From Bacteroidota bacterium (GTDB lineage: Bacteria > Bacteroidota > Bacteroidia > 2-12-FULL-35-15): 64,000 bases of DNA. The translations under genes were made by a program, and so were the position numbers. The notes beneath the pieces were generated by a model that had not been told where the DNA came from, made no database searches, and saw only the letters and a list, made by a program, of their open reading frames with translations. The stretch lies in assembly GCA_023251835.1 (NCBI GenBank), contig JAHEXZ010000016.1:1-64000 (forward strand), given 5' to 3'. Positions 9,764 to 19,382 of this stretch are shown in pieces (the first letter of the stretch is position 1; every line of letters begins with the position of its first letter).

Positions 9764-10069
9764 ATGAAAACGATAACACACATCCTGATAACCACAGCAG
9801 CAATAACATTAACAACATGTGGTTTTGCACAAGATTCGAAAAATCCTCAAAAAACACCCGATACGCACACTACTAAAATAATCCCCGTTGTTAATCCTAT
9901 GGCTGCCGTTATGGTACGCAACTCTGTAGTTCAAAAAGCCGCCTCAGAAAGAGTTAGAGCTAATAAAATCGAAAACAAAAATTCATTAGACAAACCAACC
10001 AACGATTTTATAGCTACAAATTTTGAGGAAAGTAAACTGGCCTGTAATACCAATGTTAACAAAAAATAG
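9764..10069 (+). CDS. Small secreted protein (101 aa), unknown function
   Basis: Signal peptide MKTITHILITTAAITLTTCGFAQ; N-terminus and upstream context resemble the 6886 gene. Confidence 0.6.
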   Translation: MKTITHILITTAAITLTTCGFAQDSKNPQKTPDTHTTKIIPVVNPMAAVMVRNSVVQKAASERVRANKIENKNSLDKPTNDFIATNFEESKLACNTNVNKK

Positions 10070-10258
10070 TCAAAAGATTATTTTGAGCGTTATCTAAAAC
10101 AGTATAATGCACTATCTCAGAAAGAACAGAACCCTGATGGGTAAAAACTAATACGCTTCAAAACAAAACCTGTTCAAACTAATCCATCATTTCAAATCTG
10201 TTTTCTGCTGTCAGCTCCCCACTTTACCTCTTACTTCCTTATCCCTAAAAACTATTTT

Positions 10259-10293
10259 TCCGTTCACAGAAAAGTTTCTGCCGTTCGCAGAAA
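10259..10293 (+). promoter_or_regulatory. Putative LytTR-type operator, site 4 (best match)
   Basis: TCCGTTCAC-N12-GCCGTTCGC: two 9-mers separated by 12 bp, fitting the described LytTR-family direct-repeat pattern; 80 nt upstream of ATG 10373. Confidence 0.65.
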
Positions 10294-10372
10294 CGAATAC
10301 GATATAAAAAAATATACCCGTACAATTAAACAAAACCAAGCACCAGGAATCGCTTAAAAAAGACACAAAATC

Positions 10373-10831
10373 ATGGAAACGCTAACCCATACTAAATCCA
10401 CAGTAAGCATCATGATAATGCTCCTTCTGATAGTAAATAGTATTGCCCAAAATTCTATTGCTAATAAATATAGAATAACAGCCTATCAAAAAGAAAACAA
10501 CCCAATAATGAGCGTTTCAAATGAAGTAGAAATAATTCCCGCAGCAGCGCTTTACATTCCTAATGCATTCACTCCTGACGGAGATGGTTTAAATGACACC
10601 TTTGGTGGGGTTGGTGAAGGAATAACGGATTACAACATACAAATCTTTGATCGTTGGGGCAATCTTCTTTTTGAATCCAATGATATTAATAAACAATGGG
10701 ATGGAAACTATAAAAATGAATTAGCCCCTTCCGGAGTATATGTATTTAAAGTAAATGCAAAAGGACAGGGAAAGGATGGAAAAAGTAAAAAATTAATCAA
10801 TAAAACTGGCAATGTAACACTCGTTATTTGA
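10373..10831 (+). CDS. Mini-protein: signal peptide + FN3 F/G-strand remnant + T9SS type-B CTD
   Basis: METLTHTKSTVSIMIMLLLIVNSIAQ; KYRITAYQKENNPIMSVSNEVEI (end of an FN3 domain); YIPNAFTPDGDGLNDTF...IFDRWGNLLFES...QWDGNYKNELAPSGVYVFKV (gliding-motility-associated CTD). Confidence 0.85.
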   Translation: METLTHTKSTVSIMIMLLLIVNSIAQNSIANKYRITAYQKENNPIMSVSNEVEIIPAAALYIPNAFTPDGDGLNDTFGGVGEGITDYNIQIFDRWGNLLFESNDINKQWDGNYKNELAPSGVYVFKVNAKGQGKDGKSKKLINKTGNVTLVI

Positions 10832-10875
10832 GAAAACATAAACAACCTGATTTATAGAAATAAAATATCCCGACC

Positions 10876-13800
10876 ATGACAAACAGAAAAAAAAATAATA
10901 TCTCCGTTATAATAACAGGTTTGTATCTCATCACCATTTTTTCTAATGCACAAACTCCCGTTGCCTCTTTTACTACCAATCAAACCTCGGGATGCTCACC
11001 ACTCACTGTACAATTTACAAACACCTCTGTTAATGCATCTTCTTATTATTGGGATTTTGGAAATGGAAACGTTTCTGTTCTAATGAATCCTTCTAATGTA
11101 TATTCCAATGCAGGTACTTATACCCTAAAGCTTTTTGCTATCGCTGCAAACGGACAGAGAGATTCTATTATATACAGCAATTTAATAACTGTTTCAGCCA
11201 ACTCCGTTCCTGATTTTTATGCAGCAACTACATCTGCCTGCTTGGAGGGAAATAATTTTTCCTTTATAAATACCAGCAGCAATGCCATAAATTACCTTTG
11301 GGACTTTGGAGACGGAAACACCTCAACGCTTCAACACCCCAATCATTCCTACATGTCCCAGGGAAACTATACCATTAAACTTATTACCTATGATAGCTAT
11401 GGATGTCCAAGTGTGAAAACAATATCAAACTATATCTATGTTAATCCTAACCCTGTTGCAGAGTTTACTGTAAATACAACAACAGGCTGTGATCCTGACC
11501 AGGTTTTTAACTTTACCGCTGCCGATGAATCAGGAACTAACTGGCTCTGGAATTTTGGAGATGGAAGCTCTTCTATACTTCAAAATCCGAATCACACTTA
11601 TAGCACTTCCGGCTTATATACTGTCTCTTTGATTACAACCAATCTTCATGGCTGCAAAGACACTGTAATTATGAGTGATTATATTTCAGTAACGGCTCCG
11701 CAGCCACCTGTATTCACATCCGATACAATCACAGGATGTACACCTGTGCAGGTTTCATTCAGCAGCCAGTCCCCCAATACAATAAGCTGGTTATGGAGCT
11801 TTGGAGATGGGGACACATCCGAAGAAGAAAATCCGGCACACAGCTATCAAAACAGCGGTAGTTATAACGTTGGCCTGGCTATACTAACAGATAATGGCTG
11901 CAGCTATATTACTACAATAAATAACTATATAAATATAGCAGAAAACCCTGTACCTAATTTCTCTACAACTACTGCCAGCGGTTGTGCTCCCGTTGGCATT
12001 CAATTTATTAATCAGTCTGCAAATGCTGTAAGTCAGCTTTGGGATTTTGGTGGCGGATATACCTCCACACAACAAAATCCGTTGCATACATACACACAAA
12101 ATGGAACCTATACTGTAATACTCCATTCTTTTAATGCCTCCGGATGTGAATCAATAAAAGAAATTATCAATGCTGTTGCACTTGTTTTACCCGTTGCTGA
12201 TTTTACTGTAAATTACACGCCCGGCTGCGCCCCCTTAACAGCAGGGTTTTCAAATAATTCGATAAACGCTGTTCAATGGATATGGAATTTTGGAGATGGA
12301 ACTTACTCAAACCTCCAAAACCCAACACATATTTACAGTTTACCTGGTGACTATACGATAAGCCTCATTGCAATTGATGATTCAGGTTGCAGCGACACAT
12401 TAATCGCGAGTTCCGTTATTCACGTTATAAATACCGCAGCCAACTTTACTGCACCTGCAACAACCAATGGATGTGTGCCCTTTAATACATCGTTTTCAAA
12501 TGATATTTCAGGTGCCGCTTCCTGGCTATGGGGCTTTGGCGATGGAAGCTCCTCCACACAACAAAACCCTTCACACGCATATACCACAGCCGGCTTCTAT
12601 GCAGTTTCATTAACCGTATATTTAAACTCTGGCTGTATGCAACATTACCCGATTTTCAGAACCTTTGATATCAAAGGTGTACAGCCATCGTTTACATGTT
12701 CTGCTTTAGAAACCTGTGCCCCGGTTACAAGCATTTTCACAAGTACAACTCCAGGAAATAACATTTCTTCCTGGTGGGAATTTGGAGATGGAACCACTTC
12801 CGCACTACAGAATCCTTCCCATACTTATACTATTCCCGGGTTTTACACCGTTAAATATACTGCTACCACAACAGATGGCTGTTCTGCTACTCTGGTTAAA
12901 GCAAACAGCATTCACGCTATTTCCTGTTCTTCGGGCTATATTGGCAGCAATTCAGGAGGAGGCGGAATCAATGTATGGAATGAGGGGACCAGTACAAACT
13001 CCCCTCCTCCTCCTTCTATAACCGGTTGCATTCCTTTAGGCGTTAGCTTCAATAATTCCCTCTCTTCAACAGTATCGTGGCTATGGAACTTTGGAGATGG
13101 AAGCACAAGCACTATGCAGCATCCATTTCATACATATACCACTGCCGGCAATTATACAGTAGCATTAATTGCATATACACCATCAGGAGTATATGACACG
13201 ATTATCTATCCTGATTATATAGAGGCCTCTGGTGCGGCTGCAGATTTTAATATAACAGAAAACGGAAATTGCCAGGCCACAACTATAACAATAAATACAA
13301 CAAGCTCCGATAACGACAGTTGGCACTGGGATTTTGGAGATGGCAGCACGTCTTCTTTGCAAAATCCCACACATACATACTACAGTGCCACGGATAACTA
13401 TATAGTTACATTAACCACCACAAATGCCCAAGGGTGTTCAGCAACGTTATCAAAAAGTATGTTATCCACTGTTGACAATACTTTAATCTGGGCTGATGAT
13501 TATACAGTTTGTGCTGATCAGCCTGTAAATTTCAATTGCTTTTCATCAAACTATGCTGCCTGGTTATGGAATTTTGGAGATGGTTCGAGCTCTACACTTC
13601 AAAACCCTGCTCATACATATCAAACAGCAGGCAGCTATGGGGTTATATTAACCGTTACTGATAATAACGGTTGCACACACAATTCGTCTTTACAGTATCC
13701 GATAACTGTAAGCAAGCCTGTTGCTGATTATAGTTACACATTAGCAAACGGCTGCAATTACCAAACCGTAAACTTTACCAATACATCAGCCGGTGCTGCC

Positions 13801-15957
13801 CTTCCACTTTCTGCTCATTGTAAATGGAACTTTGGCGATGGAACAGTTGAACAATGGGCAGAAAATCCTATGCACACATTTTCTTCACAGGGAACATATC
13901 TGGTGACGCTTACGGTTAATGACAACAGTTGTTTTAACAGCATTACAAAAACGGTAGATGTTCTTCCTGTAATTGTCGACTTTTCATTCACACAAAATAC
14001 CACCTGTTTACCTGTTACAGCCATATTCAACGATTCTGGCAGCAGCAATAGTATTGCTGCCTGGTTGTGGGATTTTGGAGATGGAACAACCTCCGCCTCA
14101 CAAGATCCTGTTCACACATTTACAACGCCCCCTTCAACAGATGTTACATTAACCATTACGGGAGCGAATGGCTGCCAGGCAATAATAACAAAACCGAACA
14201 TAACAATTTTTAATACCGACTTCGCAGTATCCATTGCAGAAGGTTGCACACCAATGCTTGTAGCGTTTACCGATGCATCATTAAATGCCAACCAATGGAT
14301 ATGGGATTTTGGAGATGGAAATTACTCCACCTTACAGCATCCTGCTCATACCTATATGAACAACGGTGCATATACTGTAAAGCTGATTTCAAAATCTGTT
14401 GATGGATGTGCAGATACCATGCTATTTTCAGAAATAAACGTCAATAAGCCCGTTGCCAGCTTTTCTTCTGCTAACGCCACCAATTGCTCTCCTACATTGG
14501 TTTCATTTACCGATTCGTCAACCAATGCAGATTCATGGTTATGGGATTTTGGAGATGGTAGCACCTCCATTAACCAGCATCCTGGACATGTATACAATAT
14601 ACCTGGTTTATATACTATCAGGCTCACTGTTACAAACACCATCGGTTGCAGTGATACACTTGTTCGTACAGATTATATTGAAGTGCCCGGAAGTATTGCC
14701 GGCTTCACCACATCTGCAACACAAGCCTGCGCACAAACAACAGTTCAATTTACTGACCTCTCTGTTAACGCTGCAAACTGGTCATGGAACTTCGGTGATG
14801 GAAACAGCTCTTCACAAAAAAATCCCATACACATCTACCAATATCCTGGACAATATACGGTTTCCCTATCAATTGAAAACAATACGGGCTGCAGCAACTC
14901 CCTAATCAAAACAAACTACATTCATGTATATGACCAGAATCCACCTGCTGAATCTGTAATAAAGGCTGTTTCTGTAATTTCAGATAATACCGTTCAAATT
15001 AGCTGGAATCAAAACAATGACGAAAATTTTACTTTTTATAAAATATATCGAAAAAATAACACTACAGGAATATATAACTCTATAGCAACAATAAATAGCA
15101 GCTCAACAACTATTTTTTTAGATTCGAACCTAAACACATTAGCAAATTCTTATTGTTATAAAATACAAACCATTGATTTCTGCGGTAATGCCCTGCTTTT
15201 GGATAGCTTGAAAGAACATTGTACTATTAATGTATCAGCTTTCGGAGTTAATGATAATATACAGATACATTGGACACCTTACACAGGAGCTGTCCCTGAA
15301 ACTTATTCAATATACCGGGTTGAAAATAACACTCTCAACCCCATCTTAATTGCCACTGTTCCCGGCAATAGCTTAACATACACAGATACTACCCTGGCTT
15401 GTCCCACCTATCATTCATATAGGATAAAAGCAAACAAACTGAATGGCCTGATTGCATCCTCCAATAGTGATACCTGTATTGCAAAACCTGCATATAGCCA
15501 TTTGATGAATCAAAAAGTAGATGTGGTAAGGTCTACCGTAATTGATAACAATAATGTGCTTACAGAATGGGCTGCTCCTGCTCTTGCACCGGAAAAGATA
15601 GCTGGTTACGCTATATACAGGTCTACAGATAATATTCATTTTTCATTATTAACCCATGTTGATGCCATAGTACATAATTACATTGATACTGAAGTAAACG
15701 TAAATTCACAGAATTATTACTATAAAATAAGCATAGTGAACTTCTGCGACATTACCGGAGAAGAAAGTAATAAAAGTTCTTCTGTATTATTAAAAGCGGG
15801 ATTAGCTGATGGCTCAGTAAATCTAAGCTGGACAGCCTATGAAGGTTGGGATAAGGGAGTAGATTATTATTCTATAGAAAAAATGAACGATTCCGGAGAA
15901 TGGGAAACAATTCAAAAAGTAAACGGAGATATATTAAACTATACAGACGAAAATTAA
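10876..15957 (+). CDS. Giant secreted protein with 16 PKD repeats + FN3-like domains, no recognisable CTD; ends inside an FN3 domain
   Basis: Signal peptide ...LYLITIFSNAQ; 16 W-x-FG(D/G/N)G-type PKD motifs counted; FN3-like repeats; ends ...VDYYSIEKMNDSGEWETIQKVNGDILNYTDEN*. Confidence 0.9.
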   Translation: MTNRKKNNISVIITGLYLITIFSNAQTPVASFTTNQTSGCSPLTVQFTNTSVNASSYYWDFGNGNVSVLMNPSNVYSNAGTYTLKLFAIAANGQRDSIIYSNLITVSANSVPDFYAATTSACLEGNNFSFINTSSNAINYLWDFGDGNTSTLQHPNHSYMSQGNYTIKLITYDSYGCPSVKTISNYIYVNPNPVAEFTVNTTTGCDPDQVFNFTAADESGTNWLWNFGDGSSSILQNPNHTYSTSGLYTVSLITTNLHGCKDTVIMSDYISVTAPQPPVFTSDTITGCTPVQVSFSSQSPNTISWLWSFGDGDTSEEENPAHSYQNSGSYNVGLAILTDNGCSYITTINNYINIAENPVPNFSTTTASGCAPVGIQFINQSANAVSQLWDFGGGYTSTQQNPLHTYTQNGTYTVILHSFNASGCESIKEIINAVALVLPVADFTVNYTPGCAPLTAGFSNNSINAVQWIWNFGDGTYSNLQNPTHIYSLPGDYTISLIAIDDSGCSDTLIASSVIHVINTAANFTAPATTNGCVPFNTSFSNDISGAASWLWGFGDGSSSTQQNPSHAYTTAGFYAVSLTVYLNSGCMQHYPIFRTFDIKGVQPSFTCSALETCAPVTSIFTSTTPGNNISSWWEFGDGTTSALQNPSHTYTIPGFYTVKYTATTTDGCSATLVKANSIHAISCSSGYIGSNSGGGGINVWNEGTSTNSPPPPSITGCIPLGVSFNNSLSSTVSWLWNFGDGSTSTMQHPFHTYTTAGNYTVALIAYTPSGVYDTIIYPDYIEASGAAADFNITENGNCQATTITINTTSSDNDSWHWDFGDGSTSSLQNPTHTYYSATDNYIVTLTTTNAQGCSATLSKSMLSTVDNTLIWADDYTVCADQPVNFNCFSSNYAAWLWNFGDGSSSTLQNPAHTYQTAGSYGVILTVTDNNGCTHNSSLQYPITVSKPVADYSYTLANGCNYQTVNFTNTSAGAALPLSAHCKWNFGDGTVEQWAENPMHTFSSQGTYLVTLTVNDNSCFNSITKTVDVLPVIVDFSFTQNTTCLPVTAIFNDSGSSNSIAAWLWDFGDGTTSASQDPVHTFTTPPSTDVTLTITGANGCQAIITKPNITIFNTDFAVSIAEGCTPMLVAFTDASLNANQWIWDFGDGNYSTLQHPAHTYMNNGAYTVKLISKSVDGCADTMLFSEINVNKPVASFSSANATNCSPTLVSFTDSSTNADSWLWDFGDGSTSINQHPGHVYNIPGLYTIRLTVTNTIGCSDTLVRTDYIEVPGSIAGFTTSATQACAQTTVQFTDLSVNAANWSWNFGDGNSSSQKNPIHIYQYPGQYTVSLSIENNTGCSNSLIKTNYIHVYDQNPPAESVIKAVSVISDNTVQISWNQNNDENFTFYKIYRKNNTTGIYNSIATINSSSTTIFLDSNLNTLANSYCYKIQTIDFCGNALLLDSLKEHCTINVSAFGVNDNIQIHWTPYTGAVPETYSIYRVENNTLNPILIATVPGNSLTYTDTTLACPTYHSYRIKANKLNGLIASSNSDTCIAKPAYSHLMNQKVDVVRSTVIDNNNVLTEWAAPALAPEKIAGYAIYRSTDNIHFSLLTHVDAIVHNYIDTEVNVNSQNYYYKISIVNFCDITGEESNKSSSVLLKAGLADGSVNLSWTAYEGWDKGVDYYSIEKMNDSGEWETIQKVNGDILNYTDEN

Positions 15958-15996
15958 CTCTCCCACTAATTTCCTTGCTTTTAAGTATATAATTCC

Positions 15997-16023
15997 CCCC
16001 CTTAAAGGGGGACAAGGGGGGGG
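15997..16023. terminator. C/G-rich inverted repeat between convergent genes (possible bidirectional terminator)
   Basis: CCCCCTTaAAGGGGG at 15997-16011 followed by a G8 tract (16016-16023) abutting the glmS stop codon. Confidence 0.45.
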
Positions 16024-17883
16024 TTACTCCACCGTAACTGATTTTGCCAGATTCCTCGGCTGATCCACATTACACCCTCTCATCACAGCCACATGGTACG
16101 ATAAAAGCTGTAATGGTATGACAGAAATTAATGGTACCAATATTTCATCTGTCTCAGGAATCTCTATCGTATAATCAGCCATCTGTTTTACCTGTGTATC
16201 TCCCTGAGTAACAATTGCAATAATCTTTCCTTTACGGGCTTTTACTTCCTGAATGTTACTTATCACTTTTTCATACGAAGCACCTTGTGTTGCAATTACA
16301 AAAACTGGCATCTCTTCATCAATCAATGCAATTGGCCCATGTTTCATCTCTGCTGCCGGATAACCCTCTGCATGTATATAGGAAATTTCTTTTAGTTTTA
16401 AAGCTCCCTCTAAGGCCACAGGAAAATTATATCCCCGCCCAAGATACAATGCATTTGTAGAGTTTTTGTATATCTCCGAAATGTATTTAATCTGGTTATT
16501 GGTTTTTAATACCCGTTCTACTTTTTCAGGAATAGCTTCCAGTTCATTTATCAACTGATGAAAACGTGACGATGATATTGTTCCTTTACAGAATGCTATA
16601 CGTAAAGCCATTAATGTAAGCACTGTTATTTGTGCTGTAAACGCTTTGGTAGAAGCTACCCCAATTTCAGGCCCGGCATGGGTATATGACCCCGCATGAG
16701 TAGCCCTTGCTATAGAAGAACCAACAACATTACAAATACCAACAATGGTTGCCCCTTTTGATTTGGCAAGCTCAATAGCTGCAAGTGTATCAGCGGTTTC
16801 GCCCGATTGTGAAATAGCAATTACCACATCATCCTCGTATATAATCGGGTTGCGATAGCGAAACTCTGAAGCATACTCCACCTCAACCGGTATACGTGTT
16901 AAATCCTCAAATAAATATTCAGCAACCAGAGCCGCATGCCAGGAAGTACCACAAGCAATGAAAATAATCCGTTTGGCATTTAAAAATTTTTGCTCATATT
17001 CTGCAATGCCACCAAGGTTTACAATACCTTTTTCTGAGTTCAAACGACCCCTCATACTGTCTTTAACAGACCGGGGTTGCTCATAGATTTCTTTAAGCAT
17101 AAAGTGCTCAAAACCACCTTTTTCTAATGCTTCCAGCTTCAACTCAAGCTCCTGTATATAAGGCGTTTTCGCTTTATTTTTAATTGTTTTTATTTTCAGG
17201 TCTTTACCGCGCTCAATAAATGCAATTTCTTCATCTTCAAGATATACTACATTTTTTGTATATTCAACAATTGGCGTAGCATCTGATGCAACAAAAAATT
17301 CATTCTGGCCTACACCAATAACCAAAGGGCTGCCTTTTTTCGCAGCAATCAACTCATCAGGGCTATCTTTTGAAAGAATAACAATGGCATAAGCACCTAC
17401 CACCTGGTTTAAAGCCCTGCGTACGGCTTCCCCCAAACGTATCTGCTCCTGTTGCTTAATGTCTTCGATCAAATGAATCAAGACCTCTGTATCCGTATCA
17501 CTTAAAAATTGATGTCCGCGCTCCTTTAGCTCTTCCTTCAAAGAAGCATAATTTTCAATTATGCCATTATGTATGATTACGAGATCTTTAGAGCCCGAAT
17601 AATGGGGATGGGCATTTACATCATTAGGAACACCATGTGTTGCCCAACGTGTATGACCTATACCTATTGTTCCATTTTTATTCTTATCGGTAACAAAGCT
17701 GCCCAAATCAGCAACTTTTCCCCTGCATTTATAAACGTTTAATGTATTTGTATTTTTCCCTGAATTATTGTCAATCAAAGCAAGCCCGGCACTGTCATAT
17801 CCTCTGTATTCAAGCCGCTGTAAACCCTTCATAAGAATCGGGTAAGCCTGTTGATTTCCAATGTACGCAACTATTCCACACAT
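16024..17883 (-). CDS. glmS: Glutamine--fructose-6-phosphate aminotransferase (isomerizing)
   Basis: MCGIVAYIGNQQAYPILMKGLQRLEYRGYDSAG; GIGHTRWATHG; SIS-domain ACGTSWHAALVAEYLFE; C-terminal NLAKSVTVE. Confidence 0.98.
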   Translation of the reverse strand: MCGIVAYIGNQQAYPILMKGLQRLEYRGYDSAGLALIDNNSGKNTNTLNVYKCRGKVADLGSFVTDKNKNGTIGIGHTRWATHGVPNDVNAHPHYSGSKDLVIIHNGIIENYASLKEELKERGHQFLSDTDTEVLIHLIEDIKQQEQIRLGEAVRRALNQVVGAYAIVILSKDSPDELIAAKKGSPLVIGVGQNEFFVASDATPIVEYTKNVVYLEDEEIAFIERGKDLKIKTIKNKAKTPYIQELELKLEALEKGGFEHFMLKEIYEQPRSVKDSMRGRLNSEKGIVNLGGIAEYEQKFLNAKRIIFIACGTSWHAALVAEYLFEDLTRIPVEVEYASEFRYRNPIIYEDDVVIAISQSGETADTLAAIELAKSKGATIVGICNVVGSSIARATHAGSYTHAGPEIGVASTKAFTAQITVLTLMALRIAFCKGTISSSRFHQLINELEAIPEKVERVLKTNNQIKYISEIYKNSTNALYLGRGYNFPVALEGALKLKEISYIHAEGYPAAEMKHGPIALIDEEMPVFVIATQGASYEKVISNIQEVKARKGKIIAIVTQGDTQVKQMADYTIEIPETDEILVPLISVIPLQLLSYHVAVMRGCNVDQPRNLAKSVTVE

Positions 17884-17953
17884 AACGTATCTTTTTTATT
17901 GTTAACTCTTCCTTCCCGCTAAGGTATTAAATTTATTTTTTATTCTTCAGAAT

Positions 17954-19336
17954 TTACTCCAGTTTGGTATAAGCAATAGCTAACTTCATTTGATAAGCGC
18001 TTCCGCCCCCCCCGCCTCCTATAACAACCCTGTTGGCATTTACAGCGCCATTGCCTGCAAGTAAATATAAACCATTATTTTTTTTCTTCTCCGTTAGCAA
18101 CTGTTGAATATAACGGGCTATATTAAACCGGTATTCCCGTGCAGAAACACTATAGCTTCCCCCAAAATAATTTGGTGGAACAGTTTCACCGGCATCGGGC
18201 AACACATAGGTAGTACCATCATCATTAATACCAAATAAAACCAATTTAGCCGGTGCTGCAAAAGTATCTAATTGATACATAGAATTAGTATCTATTTTCA
18301 CAACCAATTCTGCCTTATTAATTGCTATTTTACCAGAGTTTAACCAATTCATCAGGTAAGGCATCTCTATTTTTGTCCTCAGCCCGGCCATCGACTGAAG
18401 AAAAACAACATCATTTTGTGCAGGAGGTGTTGTGCTCAACTGAGCGGCCAAATCACTATTTATAACAGAATAATCATGACTGAAATGTGAAAAACGGGCA
18501 ACACCACCCAATGCAAAATCATAGCTCAGCGAATCATCCGTATCATTGCGGTAGTATATCGTAAGTTTTGACTGTTCATCACCACACTTAAAATATAAAA
18601 TATTGCCTTCTTCACTATTTAAAACAGAATTTTCCGTAGTTACATATAGCCCTTTCATATAGGTCTGAAAACCCGCTGTGGTTTCAAATACCGTATTCGG
18701 CTGGGTTAATAAATCCTGGCCAAAGTTATTATCAAGCGGTATTCTTAGCTGTGGCTTTAACGGTTTACCCAAAATATGAACACTGTCCGTTGGATAGGGT
18801 GTAAATTCATAACTGTTTGCAAGATCTATTGTGCCGGTTGCTAATGTTTGATGAGAATAATAGGTGTTTTCTGTTTTTATATCTTCCGTTACCTGGTATA
18901 TATTAATTTTCTGTTTTACACGGTCTCTTTTTCCATAATAAACCGGATTATATACGATAGAAAGTACAACAGAATCAATCTGTGGAGAGGTTCCAAATAA
19001 AGGATTAAGAGTGGTTAACCGAAGCTGGGTGTATAGTGATGCATGAGTTTTTCCAAAAACAGGATCCCAATAGCTGCCAATCATAGCATCTCCTGTAATA
19101 ATTAACGTTTCATCCGTTCTCAGGGAGTCAACCCGTTCTGTTTTGGTTATTAATGTTGTTGTATCCTGAAAATCAACCCCGAGTATGTCATTCGGAGGTT
19201 GTACATCCAACCCGATTATATCGGTTTCCTTTTTACAAGCGGCAAAACCTGCCAAAAGCACAACAAGCACAATTAAAAACAACTTTGCCCCTGAAATCAG
19301 GGGCAAAATTGTTGCATTTTTATTATTTTTTTTCAT
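17954..19336 (-). CDS. DUF4270 family lipoprotein
   Basis: Lipobox LLAGFAACKKE; DIIGLDVQPPNDILGVDFQDTTTLITKTERVDSLRTDE; located between glmS and a glycogen-synthase-like gene. Confidence 0.85.
   Translation of the reverse strand: MKKNNKNATILPLISGAKLFLIVLVVLLAGFAACKKETDIIGLDVQPPNDILGVDFQDTTTLITKTERVDSLRTDETLIITGDAMIGSYWDPVFGKTHASLYTQLRLTTLNPLFGTSPQIDSVVLSIVYNPVYYGKRDRVKQKINIYQVTEDIKTENTYYSHQTLATGTIDLANSYEFTPYPTDSVHILGKPLKPQLRIPLDNNFGQDLLTQPNTVFETTAGFQTYMKGLYVTTENSVLNSEEGNILYFKCGDEQSKLTIYYRNDTDDSLSYDFALGGVARFSHFSHDYSVINSDLAAQLSTTPPAQNDVVFLQSMAGLRTKIEMPYLMNWLNSGKIAINKAELVVKIDTNSMYQLDTFAAPAKLVLFGINDDGTTYVLPDAGETVPPNYFGGSYSVSAREYRFNIARYIQQLLTEKKKNNGLYLLAGNGAVNANRVVIGGGGGGSAYQMKLAIAYTKLE
19284..19307. 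repeat. Perfect 11-bp inverted repeat in the 5' coding end of the DUF4270 gene
   Basis: TTTGCCCCTGA-aa-TCAGGGGCAAA. Confidence 0.7.
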
Positions 19337-19382
19337 AAAATTACCCTTAAGCCTTCTTTGCAGAAACCGGCTTTTTACCTTT

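Noticed and set aside
9604-9876. 90-aa (+) and 76-aa (-) ORFs around 9.6-9.9 kb
   Set aside because: They overlap operator site 3 and the better supported signal-peptide ORF at 9764 (which has a spacing-matched operator).
12716-14905. Out-of-frame ORFs (12716-13021, 14453-14905, antisense 13815-14048, 14352-14642)
   Set aside because: Periodic shadow ORFs inside the PKD repeat gene; no independent start, family or signal.
10876-15957. Tandem PKD repeats considered as a CRISPR-like or satellite DNA repeat
   Set aside because: Repetition is at the protein-domain level (conserved W-FGDG motifs in frame) with diverged DNA, not a DNA repeat array.
15958-16023. Frameshifted continuation of the 1693-aa gene to recover a CTD
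   Set aside because: No reading frame after the TAA at 15955-15957 encodes FN3 or CTD sequence before the convergent glmS gene begins.
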